Below, piece by piece: positions 26,555 to 35,626 of a stretch of 64,000 nt of DNA (positions are counted from its first letter, which is position 1; the number at the start of each line of letters is the position of its first letter). The notes below the pieces were generated by a model. It made no database searches, had not been told where the DNA came from, and was given only the letters and a program-made list of their open reading frames with translations. The DNA is taken from assembly GCF_000225345.1 (NCBI RefSeq), contig NC_015977.1, positions 2,525,501-2,589,500 of the forward strand, given 5' to 3'. This DNA is from Roseburia hominis A2-183 (lineage in GTDB: Bacteria > Bacillota > Clostridia > Lachnospirales > Lachnospiraceae). The position numbers and the translations under genes are program-made.

Positions 26555-26665
26555 TCACTCCACAAACTGGACATCCAGATCTACCGCTCCCTCAATTCCA
26601 TCCACACTTCCCTTTTTCACTATACTGCCAGAAGGTAAATATGGCAGGGTCAATCTCTGCGTCAT
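26555..26665 (-). CDS. Possible 36-residue ORF or gene remnant
   Basis: A short open frame starts MTQRLTLPYLPSGSIVKKG and ends DLDVQFVE, just upstream of the DUF1294 gene. Composition is protein-like, but there is no clear ribosome site. A TATAAT sits directly before the ATG (26674-26669), so the transcript start might even fall inside it. It may be a leftover of a degraded gene. I do not recognise it. Confidence 0.25.
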   Translation of the reverse strand: MTQRLTLPYLPSGSIVKKGSVDGIEGAVDLDVQFVE

Positions 26666-26735
26666 GCCATTATACACGCTATCCTACGTTTCTTCATGCC
26701 TGCTTCCCGTTATTTTCCTTTTTCCTGTAGGGGAA

Positions 26736-26781
26736 TAAAAAGGACTGCAAATACATCTTTGGTCAATGTATTGCAGCCCCT
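26736..26781 (-). terminator. Terminator downstream of secDF
   Basis: On the minus strand the stem GGCTGCAATACAT/ATGTATTTGCAGTCC (one bulge) is followed by TTTTTATT, 11 bases after the secDF stop. Confidence 0.85.
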
Positions 26782-26791
26782 AATATTTGTT

Positions 26792-28954
26792 TTATTTCTT
26801 GATCAGTCTGTTCTTGCCAAGATGCAGTCTCATGATGTACCACAGCTCCGTTGCAATACAGATGGAAGAATATGCTCCGCAGAGCAGGCCTGCCATCAAC
26901 GGAAGTGCAAACTCACGGATACTTGCAACACCGAGTAAAAACAACATGAATACCATGATAAAGGTTGTCAGAGACGTATTGATGCTTCGTGAAAGCGTCT
27001 GTGTCAAACTCTTGTTGGCAACCTCCGCCAGAAGCTCCGGCGTCTGCTTTACTGCTGTCCTGCCCAGGTTCTCACGGATACGGTCGAAAATAACGATCGT
27101 ATCATTGACAGAGTAACCGATGATCGTCAGCATACATGCGATAAAGGTATTTCCGACGGAAATACGAAGCAGTGAATAAACCGCAAGCACTACCAGCACA
27201 TCGTGCAGCAACGCAATAATCGCACTTGCACCGAAACGGATATCCTTGAACCGGAACCAGATATAAATCAACATGCAGATCGAAGATACGATCACGGCAA
27301 CAATGGCATCGGAACGCATCTCACTGCTGACAGTCGAGCTGATACTCTGTGATGTGATGGAAGACTCATCTGCTCCAAGCTGATCCACCAATGCCTGCTC
27401 CAGCGTATCTCTCTCATCCAGCGTCAGGGTACGCGTTTTCACCGTAATCTGTGTCGTACCTTCCACTTTGTTCGCCATGATGTCCTTGTCGCCGATCACA
27501 TCCGCAACAACAGGAACGATGGTATTCTCAATCTCTTCAATCGTGTAATCCTTGCCATAGTCTGCTGTCGTTGAAGTACCTCCTACGAAGTCAAGACCAT
27601 AGTTCAATGCTCCGCTTCCCTTTGCTGCATGAACACCCATTCCGATAAATCCCGCTGCAATCATTGCCAGGGAAACTGTAAAGAATACGCCTCTCTTTCC
27701 GAGGAAGTTCAACGTCCTGCGCTCTTTTGCACGGCCATAGAACTTCTCGTCACGGATACCGATGGCATAGAAGGAATACAGGATCCATCTTGTCACGACA
27801 AGCGCTGTGAACATGGAAAGTACAATACCAATCATCAGAGTGTATGCAAATCCCTTGACTGTACCGGAACCCAGCGCAATCAGTACCAACGCCGCGATGA
27901 TCGTTGTGATGTTACCGTCAAGGATGGCTGACATTGCCTTCTTAAAACCGATCTTCATTGAAGAATTGACCGTCTTGCCCGTCGCAATCTCCTCACGGAT
28001 ACGCGCGAAGATAATGACGTTCGCATCGACCGCCATACCGATACTTAAGATGATACCCGCAATACCCGGCAGTGTCAGTGTAATCTCAAATAAGTATAAT
28101 GTAGCAATTACCAGACAGGTATAGATTGCCAGCGCGATGGCTGCCGCCAGACCCGGAATCTGATACATCACTATCATGAAGATCATGACAATCACTAATC
28201 CGATGGCTGCTGCCTTTAAGCTGGAAGAGATCGCCTGGCTTCCCAGCTGTGCTCCTACAACGCTGGATTCCAGCTCCTGCAGCTTTAAGGAAAGAGAACC
28301 GATACGGATCTGTGTTGCCAGTGTCTCGGCATCCTCATACGTCTTCATGCCGGAAATCTGTGCCGTACCGCCGGTGATGGCTTCCTTTACCTGCGGATAG
28401 CTGATCGTCTCGCCATCATACACGATCGGCAGATAATTGCCGACATTGTCTGTGGTGGCGTCCGCAAACAGCTTTGCTCCGTCGTCTGTGAGCTTTAACT
28501 GTACCACATACTGCTTGTTGCCGTAGCTGTCTGTCGTGGTTCCCGCCTGCGCATCCGCAACCTGGTCACCCGTCATGTAAACCGTTCCGTCCGGAAGCTG
28601 GAACTCCAGAGAACCCGGATTACCGAGATCCTCCAGAATCGCATTGGCATCCGATACGCCAGGGATCTCAACCGTAATACGGTCATCTCCCACCTGGTAG
28701 ACAGACGCCTCCGTACTGTAGCCCTCTACACGCTTCTGCAGCTTGTAGATCGTATCACTCATATCCTCCGCACTCGGATTGTCATCCACAACCTGATAGG
28801 TAATGGAAACACCGCCGGATAAATCCAGACCAAGCGGAATGCTCATCTCTTCCCCGATTCCCGTCGAAGAAAGAATGATGGATGCATAATAAGCAAGTCC
28901 CGCCAGTGCACCAAGGATCACGATCAAAATAACAATCGCTTTACTCTTCTTCAT
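26792..28954 (-). CDS. secDF: Protein translocase SecDF, fused
   Basis: 720-residue membrane protein using the proton gradient to help preprotein export through SecYEG. The SecD half starts with one anchor helix, then SIPLGLDLSGGVSITYQVV, the P1 domain, and helices beginning around GSQAISSSLKAAAIGLVIVM with the conserved IILSIGMAVDANVIIFARIREE. The SecF half (after about residue 410) has GALNYGLDFVGGTSTTADYGKDY and SVNDTIVIFDRIRENLG. The SecD and SecF domains are joined in one chain, as in Bacillus and many Clostridia. Its ATG lies inside the end of scfB (14-base overlap) with AGGAGG in the scfB coding sequence. Confidence 0.96.
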   Translation of the reverse strand: MKKSKAIVILIVILGALAGLAYYASIILSSTGIGEEMSIPLGLDLSGGVSITYQVVDDNPSAEDMSDTIYKLQKRVEGYSTEASVYQVGDDRITVEIPGVSDANAILEDLGNPGSLEFQLPDGTVYMTGDQVADAQAGTTTDSYGNKQYVVQLKLTDDGAKLFADATTDNVGNYLPIVYDGETISYPQVKEAITGGTAQISGMKTYEDAETLATQIRIGSLSLKLQELESSVVGAQLGSQAISSSLKAAAIGLVIVMIFMIVMYQIPGLAAAIALAIYTCLVIATLYLFEITLTLPGIAGIILSIGMAVDANVIIFARIREEIATGKTVNSSMKIGFKKAMSAILDGNITTIIAALVLIALGSGTVKGFAYTLMIGIVLSMFTALVVTRWILYSFYAIGIRDEKFYGRAKERRTLNFLGKRGVFFTVSLAMIAAGFIGMGVHAAKGSGALNYGLDFVGGTSTTADYGKDYTIEEIENTIVPVVADVIGDKDIMANKVEGTTQITVKTRTLTLDERDTLEQALVDQLGADESSITSQSISSTVSSEMRSDAIVAVIVSSICMLIYIWFRFKDIRFGASAIIALLHDVLVVLAVYSLLRISVGNTFIACMLTIIGYSVNDTIVIFDRIRENLGRTAVKQTPELLAEVANKSLTQTLSRSINTSLTTFIMVFMLFLLGVASIREFALPLMAGLLCGAYSSICIATELWYIMRLHLGKNRLIKK

Positions 28955-30311
28955 TCTTTTGTTCCTCCTCTGCAGCTTTTATCATAATCGCACATTCGAT
29001 GCGCTTTTTCTGAAGCTCACATCCGATGTCATATGCTCCGCAGATGTCGCCGCTGAAATTGTAGGCATTCGCCGCGCAGCCGCCGCTGCAGTAGAATCTT
29101 GCGAAACACTTGCGGCATTTCTCCTTCGCATAGACATTGCAGCATTTAAACTCGTCGCGAATGTCTGTATTTAAGATGCCCTCATCGACATTTCCGAGAA
29201 GGAACTTTTCATTTCCGACAAACTGATGGCACGGATAGAAATCACCCCACGGCGTGACTGCCAGATACTCGGTTCCCGAACCGCAGCCGGAAAGACGTTT
29301 TGCCACACACGGACCGCCCTCAAGATCGATCATAAAGTGGAAGAAATTAAAATCTTCTCCGCTCTTATGACGTCTGATCATCTCAACTGCCAGCTTGTCA
29401 TACTCCTCGAAGAGCTTCGGCAGATCCTCCTCCCGGATTGCGTACGGTTCCTTCGGCTCCGCCACAACCGGCTCCACCGAAATCTGCTTGAATCCGAGAT
29501 CTGCAAGATGCAGCACATCCTCCGAGAAATCAAGATTATAATGTGTAAAGGTTCCTCTCACATAATATTTATCCTGATGTCTGCTCTCCGCGAACTGCTG
29601 GAACTTCGGCACGATCAGATCATAGCTTCCCGCACCCTTGCGGAACGGCCGCATCTTATCGTGAACTTCCTTCCGTCCGTCAATACTTAAAACGACATTG
29701 CCCATCTCGCGGTTACAGAATTCCATAACCTCATCATTTAAAAGTACACCGTTTGTTGTCAGTGTAAAGCGAAACTTCTTGTCATGAAGCTTCTCCTGCT
29801 CTCTGCCGTATGCCACAAGATCCTTGACCACCTGCCAGTTCATAAGCGGTTCCCCGCCGAAAAAATCCACCTCCAGGTTGCGTCTGTTGCCGGAATTGGC
29901 AATCAGAAAATCAAGTGCCTTCTTCCCGACTTCAAAGGACATAAGAGCCCTTCTCCCGTGGTACTCGCCCTCCTCGGCAAAGCAATACTGACAGGCAAGG
30001 TTGCAGTCATGCGCAATGTGCAGGCACAGAGCCTTGACAACCGTCGGGCGCTTTTTGAAATCCATGATATAGTTCTCGTAGGTATCCTTCGTAAAAAGCT
30101 CCTCGTTGTCGACCAGCATCTGCACCTCATCAAGTGCCTCTTCCACTTCAGTCTCCGGATAGCGCTCCCGCAGAGAATTCACAATCTCCTCTCTTGTATG
30201 TCCTTCATACAGGGCAATGACATCGTATGTCACGTCATCCACCACATGAATCGCGCCGCTGTTTACATCCAGAACAATATCATAGCCGTTGTTCTTATAC
30301 TGATGAACCAC
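28941..30311 (-). CDS. scfB: SCIFF peptide maturase, radical SAM thioether-forming enzyme
   Basis: 456-residue radical SAM SPASM enzyme that makes thioether cross-links in the SCIFF peptide encoded just upstream. The N-terminus (VHQYKNNGYDIVLDVNSGAI) is the peptide-recognition domain. The radical SAM motif is CNLACQYC (CxxxCxxC), followed by DFFGGEPLMNW. The C-terminal SPASM region has many cysteines (GCGSGTEYLAVTPWGDFYPC, KCCNVYAKEKCRKCFARFYC, CGAYDIGC) for auxiliary clusters. The frame opens at 30356, but a GTG at 30311 with GAGAGGAA upstream gives the family start. It overlaps secDF. Confidence 0.95.
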   Translation of the reverse strand: MVHQYKNNGYDIVLDVNSGAIHVVDDVTYDVIALYEGHTREEIVNSLRERYPETEVEEALDEVQMLVDNEELFTKDTYENYIMDFKKRPTVVKALCLHIAHDCNLACQYCFAEEGEYHGRRALMSFEVGKKALDFLIANSGNRRNLEVDFFGGEPLMNWQVVKDLVAYGREQEKLHDKKFRFTLTTNGVLLNDEVMEFCNREMGNVVLSIDGRKEVHDKMRPFRKGAGSYDLIVPKFQQFAESRHQDKYYVRGTFTHYNLDFSEDVLHLADLGFKQISVEPVVAEPKEPYAIREEDLPKLFEEYDKLAVEMIRRHKSGEDFNFFHFMIDLEGGPCVAKRLSGCGSGTEYLAVTPWGDFYPCHQFVGNEKFLLGNVDEGILNTDIRDEFKCCNVYAKEKCRKCFARFYCSGGCAANAYNFSGDICGAYDIGCELQKKRIECAIMIKAAEEEQKNEEE

Positions 30312-30419
30312 TATAATATTTCCTCTCTTTCTAATTCTGACTATTATAACGTACAAATGACCGCACGCTTCGCGAACGGTCGTCTGTAAGTAATGCTATT
30401 CACTTATGCCCGTGAAAAA

Positions 30420-30560
30420 TTATCTGTTCTCACAGCTCTGGTTTCCTACGGTGCAGGATGTCTTACATGCAGACTGACATGATGTCTGGCACTCACCGCA
30501 TCCGCCCTTCTTGATGGTGTTCTGTAACTTTCTGGTATTTAATGTCTTAACGTGCTTCAT
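30420..30560 (-). CDS. scfA: SCIFF ribosomal peptide precursor
   Basis: 46-residue peptide with six cysteines in its C-terminal half, the definition of SCIFF (six cysteines in forty-five residues). It starts MKHVKTLNTRKLQNTIKKGG, then has GCGECQTSC, QSACKTSC and a last Cys near the end. AAAGGAG precedes the ATG. ScfB (next gene, about 110 bases downstream) forms cysteine-to-threonine type thioether links in this family. SCIFF is nearly universal in Clostridia, and its role is not known. Confidence 0.96.
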   Translation of the reverse strand: MKHVKTLNTRKLQNTIKKGGCGECQTSCQSACKTSCTVGNQSCENR

Positions 30561-30607
30561 AATAATCTCTCCTTTATATCTTACAATAAAATTCTATTAA
30601 CCCGTAT

Positions 30608-30636
30608 AGTATAGCACATGACCGGTTAGATGAAAA
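30608..30636 (-). promoter_or_regulatory. Extended -10 promoter upstream of scfA
   Basis: TGCTATACT (extended -10; TATACT at 30613-30608) with TTTTCA 17 bases upstream (30636-30631). It gives scfA its own start in addition to any read-through from the upstream membrane-protein gene. Confidence 0.5.
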
Positions 30637-30676
30637 GCCTTTTTTTTGCTGAACTTTCGCCCCACAGAGCGGCTTT

Positions 30677-31069
30677 TCAGCTTAACATTCCTCCCGCCAT
30701 GCCGGATGCCCCGCAGAGGATCAGCGTTGAAAAAATGCGCGTCATCTGAAGATCACCCGTACCCTTTACGAGCAGCGACACACCAAACAGCAGCAGAAAA
30801 TAGATGATTCCCGCCGCCAGTCCCCACAAAAACTTCTGCTCCCGCATCCGTTTTCCCATCAGAAAACCTCCGCAAAGCCCGGAAATTACGTAGACCGCCA
30901 CAATTCCGATCTTAATGACGGACTCTCCCGGCTCCATCTTATATAAGAGAAGCGCCAGAAGAAGCAGCAGAAGACCGCTTATAAGGAACATCACAAACAC
31001 GGCGGCAAGGATGGCTGTCGTCGGGTTGCTTTTTGCATCTCTCGGTTTTATTTTGTATCCCAGCTTCAT
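30677..31069 (-). CDS. TIGR04086-family membrane protein
   Basis: 130 residues with four membrane helices (AAVFVMFLISGLLLLLLALLLY; IGIVAVYVISGLCGGFLMG; WGLAAGIIYFLLLFGVSLLV; IFSTLILCGASGMAGGMLS). The pattern matches small membrane proteins placed near yajC, scfA/scfB and secDF in Clostridia, usually labelled TIGR04086. No function is known. Its place upstream of scfA supports membership of the scf-secDF neighbourhood. Confidence 0.8.
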   Translation of the reverse strand: MKLGYKIKPRDAKSNPTTAILAAVFVMFLISGLLLLLLALLLYKMEPGESVIKIGIVAVYVISGLCGGFLMGKRMREQKFLWGLAAGIIYFLLLFGVSLLVKGTGDLQMTRIFSTLILCGASGMAGGMLS

Positions 31070-31122
31070 AGATAGACCTGCCTGATTCTTTCTATCCTAT
31101 CTATATGCCGGTTCGCATGCGG

Positions 31123-32001
31123 CTATGCAAACACGATTGCGTACTCTGCATCAAAACTGCCTCCGGCTGCAAGCGCATTCTCGTATGGGCGCTCCGCCAG
31201 GCTTCCCTCAAAGTCAACCGCATCGCATCTTCCATACCACGGCTCAATGCACAGGAACGGTGCTTCCTTTCCTTCCGGAGACCACAGAGCAAACAGCGGC
31301 GCATCAAAGCGTACCGTCACATAGGCTTCGCCGTCGCGGTCCAGGATTGACACCTCTCCCGTCTGCGCTCCCTCCACCATGTAGGTGCACTTGTCAAAGA
31401 ATCCGGGCGTAATCACAGCCTCTCCATCCTCCAGTTCCAGCTCCTCATCCGTCATGATTGCCATGCCGTCCGGCGTGTTGCCGTGATGATGCAGCTTGTC
31501 GGTGAGATCTCCGAACCGGAGACGATAGCCCGTCTTATCCTGTTCCCCGTTGATCGGGCACAAAAATGCCGGATGTGCGCCGATGGAAAAATACATCGGC
31601 TTCTCATCAGTGTTGTCCACCTTCCAGTGAACGGAAACTTCATTTTCGTCCAGCATATATCCGATGTGCAGCCGGAACCGGAACGGATATTTCACATAGG
31701 TCTCCTCTGTGGAGGAGAGAACAAACCAGATGCTCTTTTCCTCCTGTGCCTCCAGAGTAAACTCCATATCGCGCGCGAATCCATGCTGTCCCATCGGGTA
31801 GGTTCTGCCCTCATACCGGTATTCCTTGTTCTTCGGCGCGCCGACAAACGGGAAGAGCACCGGCGATGTTCTGCCCCAGTATCTCGGGTCTCCGCACCAC
31901 ATATATTCCCTTCCATCCGCCTTGCGTTTCACAGACTTGATCTCCGCGCCGAACGATTCAATCTCGACCCGCAGCGTGTCATTTTCCAAAATATATCTCA
32001 T
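31123..32001 (-). CDS. Aldose 1-epimerase-like protein (LacX type)
   Basis: 292-residue beta-sandwich carbohydrate epimerase-like protein. Features: RVEIESFGAEIKSVKRKADGREYMW, then GDPRYWGRTSPVLFPFVG, the catalytic-His region YPMGQHGFARDMEF, SIGAHPAFLCPI and WSPEGKEAPFLCIEPWYG. This arrangement is the LacX-like branch of the galactose mutarotase superfamily. The likely reaction is interconversion of sugar anomers, with an unknown substrate. It lies 21 bases after asnS and is probably co-transcribed. Confidence 0.88.
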   Translation of the reverse strand: MRYILENDTLRVEIESFGAEIKSVKRKADGREYMWCGDPRYWGRTSPVLFPFVGAPKNKEYRYEGRTYPMGQHGFARDMEFTLEAQEEKSIWFVLSSTEETYVKYPFRFRLHIGYMLDENEVSVHWKVDNTDEKPMYFSIGAHPAFLCPINGEQDKTGYRLRFGDLTDKLHHHGNTPDGMAIMTDEELELEDGEAVITPGFFDKCTYMVEGAQTGEVSILDRDGEAYVTVRFDAPLFALWSPEGKEAPFLCIEPWYGRCDAVDFEGSLAERPYENALAAGGSFDAEYAIVFA

Positions 32002-32022
32002 GCTCCACCTCAGTCTTCCCTC

Positions 32023-33414
32023 TTACAGTTCGCAGTTGTTAACCGTTCTCGGGAACGGAATGACGTCACGGATGTTGGACATACCGGTCAGATACATCAC
32101 GCAGCGCTCGAATCCGAGTCCGAATCCCGCATGTCTTGCGGAACCGTACTTTCTGAGATCAAGATAGAACTCATAATCCTCCTCGCGAAGTCCCAGCTCG
32201 TTGATGCGCGCCAGAAGCTTGTCGTAGTCGTCCTCTCTCTGGCTTCCGCCGATGATCTCTCCGATTCCCGGAACCAGACAGTCGACTGCCGCTACCGTCT
32301 TGCCGTCCTCGTTCATCTTCATGTAGAACGCCTTGATCTCCTTCGGATAATCTGTCACAAATACCGGACGCTTGTAGATCTCCTCTGTCAGATAGCGTTC
32401 ATGCTCCGTCTGAAGATCCGCACCCCAGGATACCTTGTACTCAAACTTGTCGTTGTGCTTCTCTAAGATCTCGATTGCCTCCGTGTAGGTCACACGTGCG
32501 AAATCAGAATTCACCACATTGTTCAGTCGGTCAAGGAGTCCCTTGTCGATAAAGTTATTGAAGAATGCCATCTCCTCCGGCGCATTCTCAAGCACATAGC
32601 GGATGATATATTTGAGCATGCTCTCCGCAAGGATCATATCGTCCTCAAGATCTGCAAATGCGATCTCCGGCTCGATCATCCAGAACTCCGCCGCATGTCT
32701 GGTCGTGTTGGAATTCTCCGCGCGGAATGTCGGTCCGAACGTATAGATGTTCTTAAACGCCATCGCATATGTCTCGCCGTTTAACTGTCCGCTGACGGTC
32801 AGATTCGTCGGCTTATTGAAAAAGTCCTTCGTATAGTCCACGGTTCCGTCCGGATTCTTCGGCACATTGGCAAGATCCATCGTCGTCACCTGGAACATCT
32901 CACCTGCACCCTCGCAGTCACTTCCTGTGATGAGCGGTGTGTGCACATAGACGAAATCTCTCTCCTGGAAGAACTTATGGATCGCATAGGCAATCAGGGA
33001 ACGCACGCGGAACACCGCCTCAAAGGTGTTGGTGCGCGGTCTCAAATGAGAGATCGTTCTCAAATACTCAAAGCTGTGTTTCTTCTTCTGCAGCGGATAA
33101 TCCGGTGTGGAAGCTCCCTCCACCTCAATCTTCTCCGCCTGAATCTCGAACGGCTGCTTCATCTCCGGGGTTGCGACAAGCTTACCCGTCACGATGATTG
33201 CCGCGCCGACGTTTAACTTCTCCACTTCCTCAAAGTTCTCCAGCACATTGGAAAATACCACCTGCACCGGCTCAAAGAACGTACCGTCATTGACAACGAT
33301 AAAGCCGAAATTCTTGGAATTACGAAGACTTCTGACCCATCCGCCGATGGTCACTGTCGTATCCAGATACTCATCCTTGCTGCGAAATAAATCCCTTATA
33401 TTTACCAGATCCAT
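32023..33414 (-). CDS. asnS: Asparaginyl-tRNA synthetase
   Basis: Class IIb synthetase charging tRNA-Asn, 463 residues. The N-terminal OB-fold anticodon domain ([25 protein letters not shown]) precedes the catalytic core. Motif 2 is [22 protein letters not shown], and motif 3 is [27 protein letters not shown]. Replacement of the AspRS insertion pattern by this short core identifies AsnRS. I use ATG 33414 ([10 protein letters not shown]) with GGAGGAATG upstream; the open frame begins at 33474. No T-box was found in front of it. Confidence 0.96.
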   Translation of the reverse strand: MDLVNIRDLFRSKDEYLDTTVTIGGWVRSLRNSKNFGFIVVNDGTFFEPVQVVFSNVLENFEEVEKLNVGAAIIVTGKLVATPEMKQPFEIQAEKIEVEGASTPDYPLQKKKHSFEYLRTISHLRPRTNTFEAVFRVRSLIAYAIHKFFQERDFVYVHTPLITGSDCEGAGEMFQVTTMDLANVPKNPDGTVDYTKDFFNKPTNLTVSGQLNGETYAMAFKNIYTFGPTFRAENSNTTRHAAEFWMIEPEIAFADLEDDMILAESMLKYIIRYVLENAPEEMAFFNNFIDKGLLDRLNNVVNSDFARVTYTEAIEILEKHNDKFEYKVSWGADLQTEHERYLTEEIYKRPVFVTDYPKEIKAFYMKMNEDGKTVAAVDCLVPGIGEIIGGSQREDDYDKLLARINELGLREEDYEFYLDLRKYGSARHAGFGLGFERCVMYLTGMSNIRDVIPFPRTVNNCEL

Positions 33415-33527
33415 ACATTCCTCCATCCGCAACAGACGGGTGCGCCACTCTGCCGCATCCCGTCTGCCACTCATTATCTCTTTTCTATTATCTTATCTGC
33501 ATTGCCGCAAAAAATCAATGCTTATTC

Positions 33528-34862
33528 CTAATTGGCTGCCCCGGTCTTCTCCGTGCCTTCTGCTGCCTCATACGTCGTAGATGCGTTTGTTGCACTGCCC
33601 GCCTCTGTTGCATCCGCAGCGTCCTCTGTCACCGCGTCACTCTCTGTGTCCGCAGACGGATCGATGGTCACAACCGCCGTCTCAAGCAGCTGATCCAGCG
33701 CCTGGTCGTAGCGGTAGAGATCTGCGAAATAGCGCTTGCCATAGTCGGTATCTCCAAAACCGTAGATATTATACATCGCCTCCACAGACTCGTATCCGTT
33801 CTGGCTTACCAGCTGCTCTGCATAGGTATCAATATCGTCCTGGTTCACTTCAACGCCGAGCTCATCTGCGATCGCATCCATAATGAATTCCAGACGGATA
33901 CTCTTTTCCATTCCCTCATTCCAGTATGCTTCCATCTCCTCGACGGTCTTTCCGTAGTAGGTGCTCACATAATCGGCAAGCTGGCTCTCGTCTCCGTTGC
34001 AGTTCTGCTCAATGTACTGTCTTCTGTAATCATCCACACGCGCAGTAAGATAATCCTCCGGCACTTCCGCCTCACAATTATCTATAAGATAATTCTGCAC
34101 GGCAGTCGTAGTGTCTTTCTGCTTATTATACTCGGCACTGCTCTCCATGTAGCTGCGGATCTGATCGTACATCTCATCCACGGTATCTACCTGGAACTGC
34201 TCCTTGGCAAATGCGTCATCCACATCATCGATCGTCATTTCCTTCTGAATGGAGTTGACCGTAAATGTAAAGACTACTGCTTTTCCTGCCAGATCCGTGT
34301 TGCCATAATCATCCGGAAATGTCACGTCACAGTCGATCACATCTCCGACAGAAGCGCCCTTTAAGCCGTCCGTAAATCCGTCGATGTAGCCTGTTCCTGT
34401 GGCAGATGCGTTCTGGTACACATCAATGTTCTGATTCTCGGCGGTACCTCCGCTAAACGCTGTTCCGTCAAGCTTGCCAACGTAATCCACATTGACAATG
34501 TCTCCCTCCTCGACCGTGGTCTTGTCCGGATCTGCCATATAGAACGGACCATAGTTGTCAAACATCTGCTTGAAATAGTCCTTTACCTTCTGGTCATCCA
34601 CGTCATAATCCCCGGTGATCGTAACCGGAATCGCGCTGTAATCACAGAGTGTTACATAATCGCTTCCCTTCAGGTCAAACGCGCTGCTCGCACACGGAGT
34701 GCTTGTGATCGTACCGGAAACCGCACTGTCTGCAAGACCCTCGGTTGACGTTGCGCTCTCTGTCGCCTCTGTCGCTGCCGGATCGGCGTCCTTTGCTCCG
34801 CATCCTGCTGCACCAAACGCCATCATAGCGCAAAGCATCAGTGCTACTGTTCTCTTCTTCAT
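33528..34862 (-). CDS. Secreted FKBP/trigger-factor-type lipoprotein chaperone
   Basis: 444 residues. Signal peptide with lipobox FGAAGC, so it is predicted to be lipidated outside the membrane, then a Thr/Ser/Ala-rich linker. A middle FKBP-type isomerase domain is visible (VEEGDIVNVDYVGKLDGTAFSGG, DGFTDGLKGASVGD, VTFPDDYGN). The C-terminal part resembles the trigger-factor chaperone domain (VDEMYDQIRSYMESSAEY, YLIDNCEAEVPEDYLTARV, IADELGVEVNQDD), and the tail is again low-complexity. The ribosome-binding domain of cytosolic trigger factor is missing. It probably folds exported proteins at the cell surface, like PrsA (inference). The ATG at 34862 follows AAAGGG. Confidence 0.88.
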   Translation of the reverse strand: MKKRTVALMLCAMMAFGAAGCGAKDADPAATEATESATSTEGLADSAVSGTITSTPCASSAFDLKGSDYVTLCDYSAIPVTITGDYDVDDQKVKDYFKQMFDNYGPFYMADPDKTTVEEGDIVNVDYVGKLDGTAFSGGTAENQNIDVYQNASATGTGYIDGFTDGLKGASVGDVIDCDVTFPDDYGNTDLAGKAVVFTFTVNSIQKEMTIDDVDDAFAKEQFQVDTVDEMYDQIRSYMESSAEYNKQKDTTTAVQNYLIDNCEAEVPEDYLTARVDDYRRQYIEQNCNGDESQLADYVSTYYGKTVEEMEAYWNEGMEKSIRLEFIMDAIADELGVEVNQDDIDTYAEQLVSQNGYESVEAMYNIYGFGDTDYGKRYFADLYRYDQALDQLLETAVVTIDPSADTESDAVTEDAADATEAGSATNASTTYEAAEGTEKTGAAN

Positions 34863-34889
34863 ATACAAATACCCTTTCTATTCCCTCTT

Positions 34890-34911
34890 TTGGCGAATTC
34901 TGTTTCGCCAA
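34890..34911. other. Perfect hairpin upstream of FKBP lipoprotein gene
   Basis: TTGGCGAA and TTCGCCAA pair around a 6-base loop, 28-49 bases before the start codon of the minus-strand gene. It could be an operator or leader structure; no known motif. Confidence 0.4.
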
Positions 34912-34993
34912 CACTAACCTTAGTATCGTACCACATTTCCCTCAAAAAAGGAAGCAGACAAGCCAAACTTTCACAAATGTTTCAAATACAAGA

Positions 34994-35022
34994 TTGCTTT
35001 TTTGCCGAATCAATGCTACAAT
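34994..35022 (+). promoter_or_regulatory. Sigma-A promoter of the 172-residue anchored protein
   Basis: TTGCTT (34994-34999), a 17-base spacer and TACAAT (35017-35022), about 30 bases before the ATG. Confidence 0.6.
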
Positions 35023-35054
35023 TAAATGCAGTTTGATTGTAGGAGGATTTTACC

Positions 35055-35573
35055 ATGAGTACCGTAAACATTGTATTGCTGGTTATTCTTGCCGTCCTCA
35101 TTGTCGGCTTGATCGTATTATATTTTCTCGGCAAAAAGGCGCAGAAAAAGAGAGACGAGCAGGAGGCACAGCTTGCAGCCAACGCCCAGACCGTCTCCAT
35201 GCTGATCATCGATAAAAAGCGGATGCGCCTGAAAGATTCGGGACTTCCGCAGGTTGTCATCGACCAGACACCGAAGATGATGCGCCATTCCAAGCTTCCA
35301 ATCGTAAAGGCAAAGGTTGGTCCGAAGGTGATGTCACTGATCGCAGACGAAGCCGTCTATGATCTGATTCCGCTGAAGAAGGAAGTCAAAGCGACCGTGA
35401 GCGGCATCTATATCACGAAGGTAACCGGCGTCAGAGGGCCTCTTGAGAAGCCGCAGGGCAAGAAGAGCTTCCGTGCGAGAATGCAGGAAAAAGCCAAAAA
35501 GGCGAATGCAGAGCTGGAAAAAGAAAAGGCAGAACTTGCCAAAGAGAAGGCAGCAAAGAAGAAGAAAAAATAA
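35055..35573 (+). CDS. Membrane-anchored basic protein of unknown function
   Basis: 172 residues: one N-terminal membrane helix (IVLLVILAVLIVGLIVLYFL), then a basic cytoplasmic domain. A compact segment (MLIIDKKRMRLKDSGLPQVVIDQTPKMMR, about 49-77; then AKVGPKVMSLIADEAVYDLIP) precedes a Lys/Ala/Glu-rich helical tail ending in six lysines. I do not recognise a named family, though it looks like a conserved Lachnospiraceae protein. AGGAGG-like AGGAGGA lies upstream of the ATG. It is single-gene and converges on a shared terminator with the DUF1934 gene. Confidence 0.85.
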   Translation: MSTVNIVLLVILAVLIVGLIVLYFLGKKAQKKRDEQEAQLAANAQTVSMLIIDKKRMRLKDSGLPQVVIDQTPKMMRHSKLPIVKAKVGPKVMSLIADEAVYDLIPLKKEVKATVSGIYITKVTGVRGPLEKPQGKKSFRARMQEKAKKANAELEKEKAELAKEKAAKKKKK

Positions 35574-35583
35574 GCAGCTATTT

Positions 35584-35626
35584 AAAATGCAGGGTATTTC
35601 AGATTTTGAAATTCCCTGCATTTTTT
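35584..35626. terminator. Bidirectional terminator overlapping the DUF1934 3' end
   Basis: Stem AAATGCAGGG-TATTTCA/TGAAAT-TCCCTGCATTT with T runs on both sides. The left part encodes the last codons of the minus-strand DUF1934 gene. Confidence 0.85.

Noticed and set aside
31483..32466. Plus-strand open frame of 327 codons
   Set aside because: It runs antisense across the aldose-epimerase-like and asnS genes, both of which are well supported.
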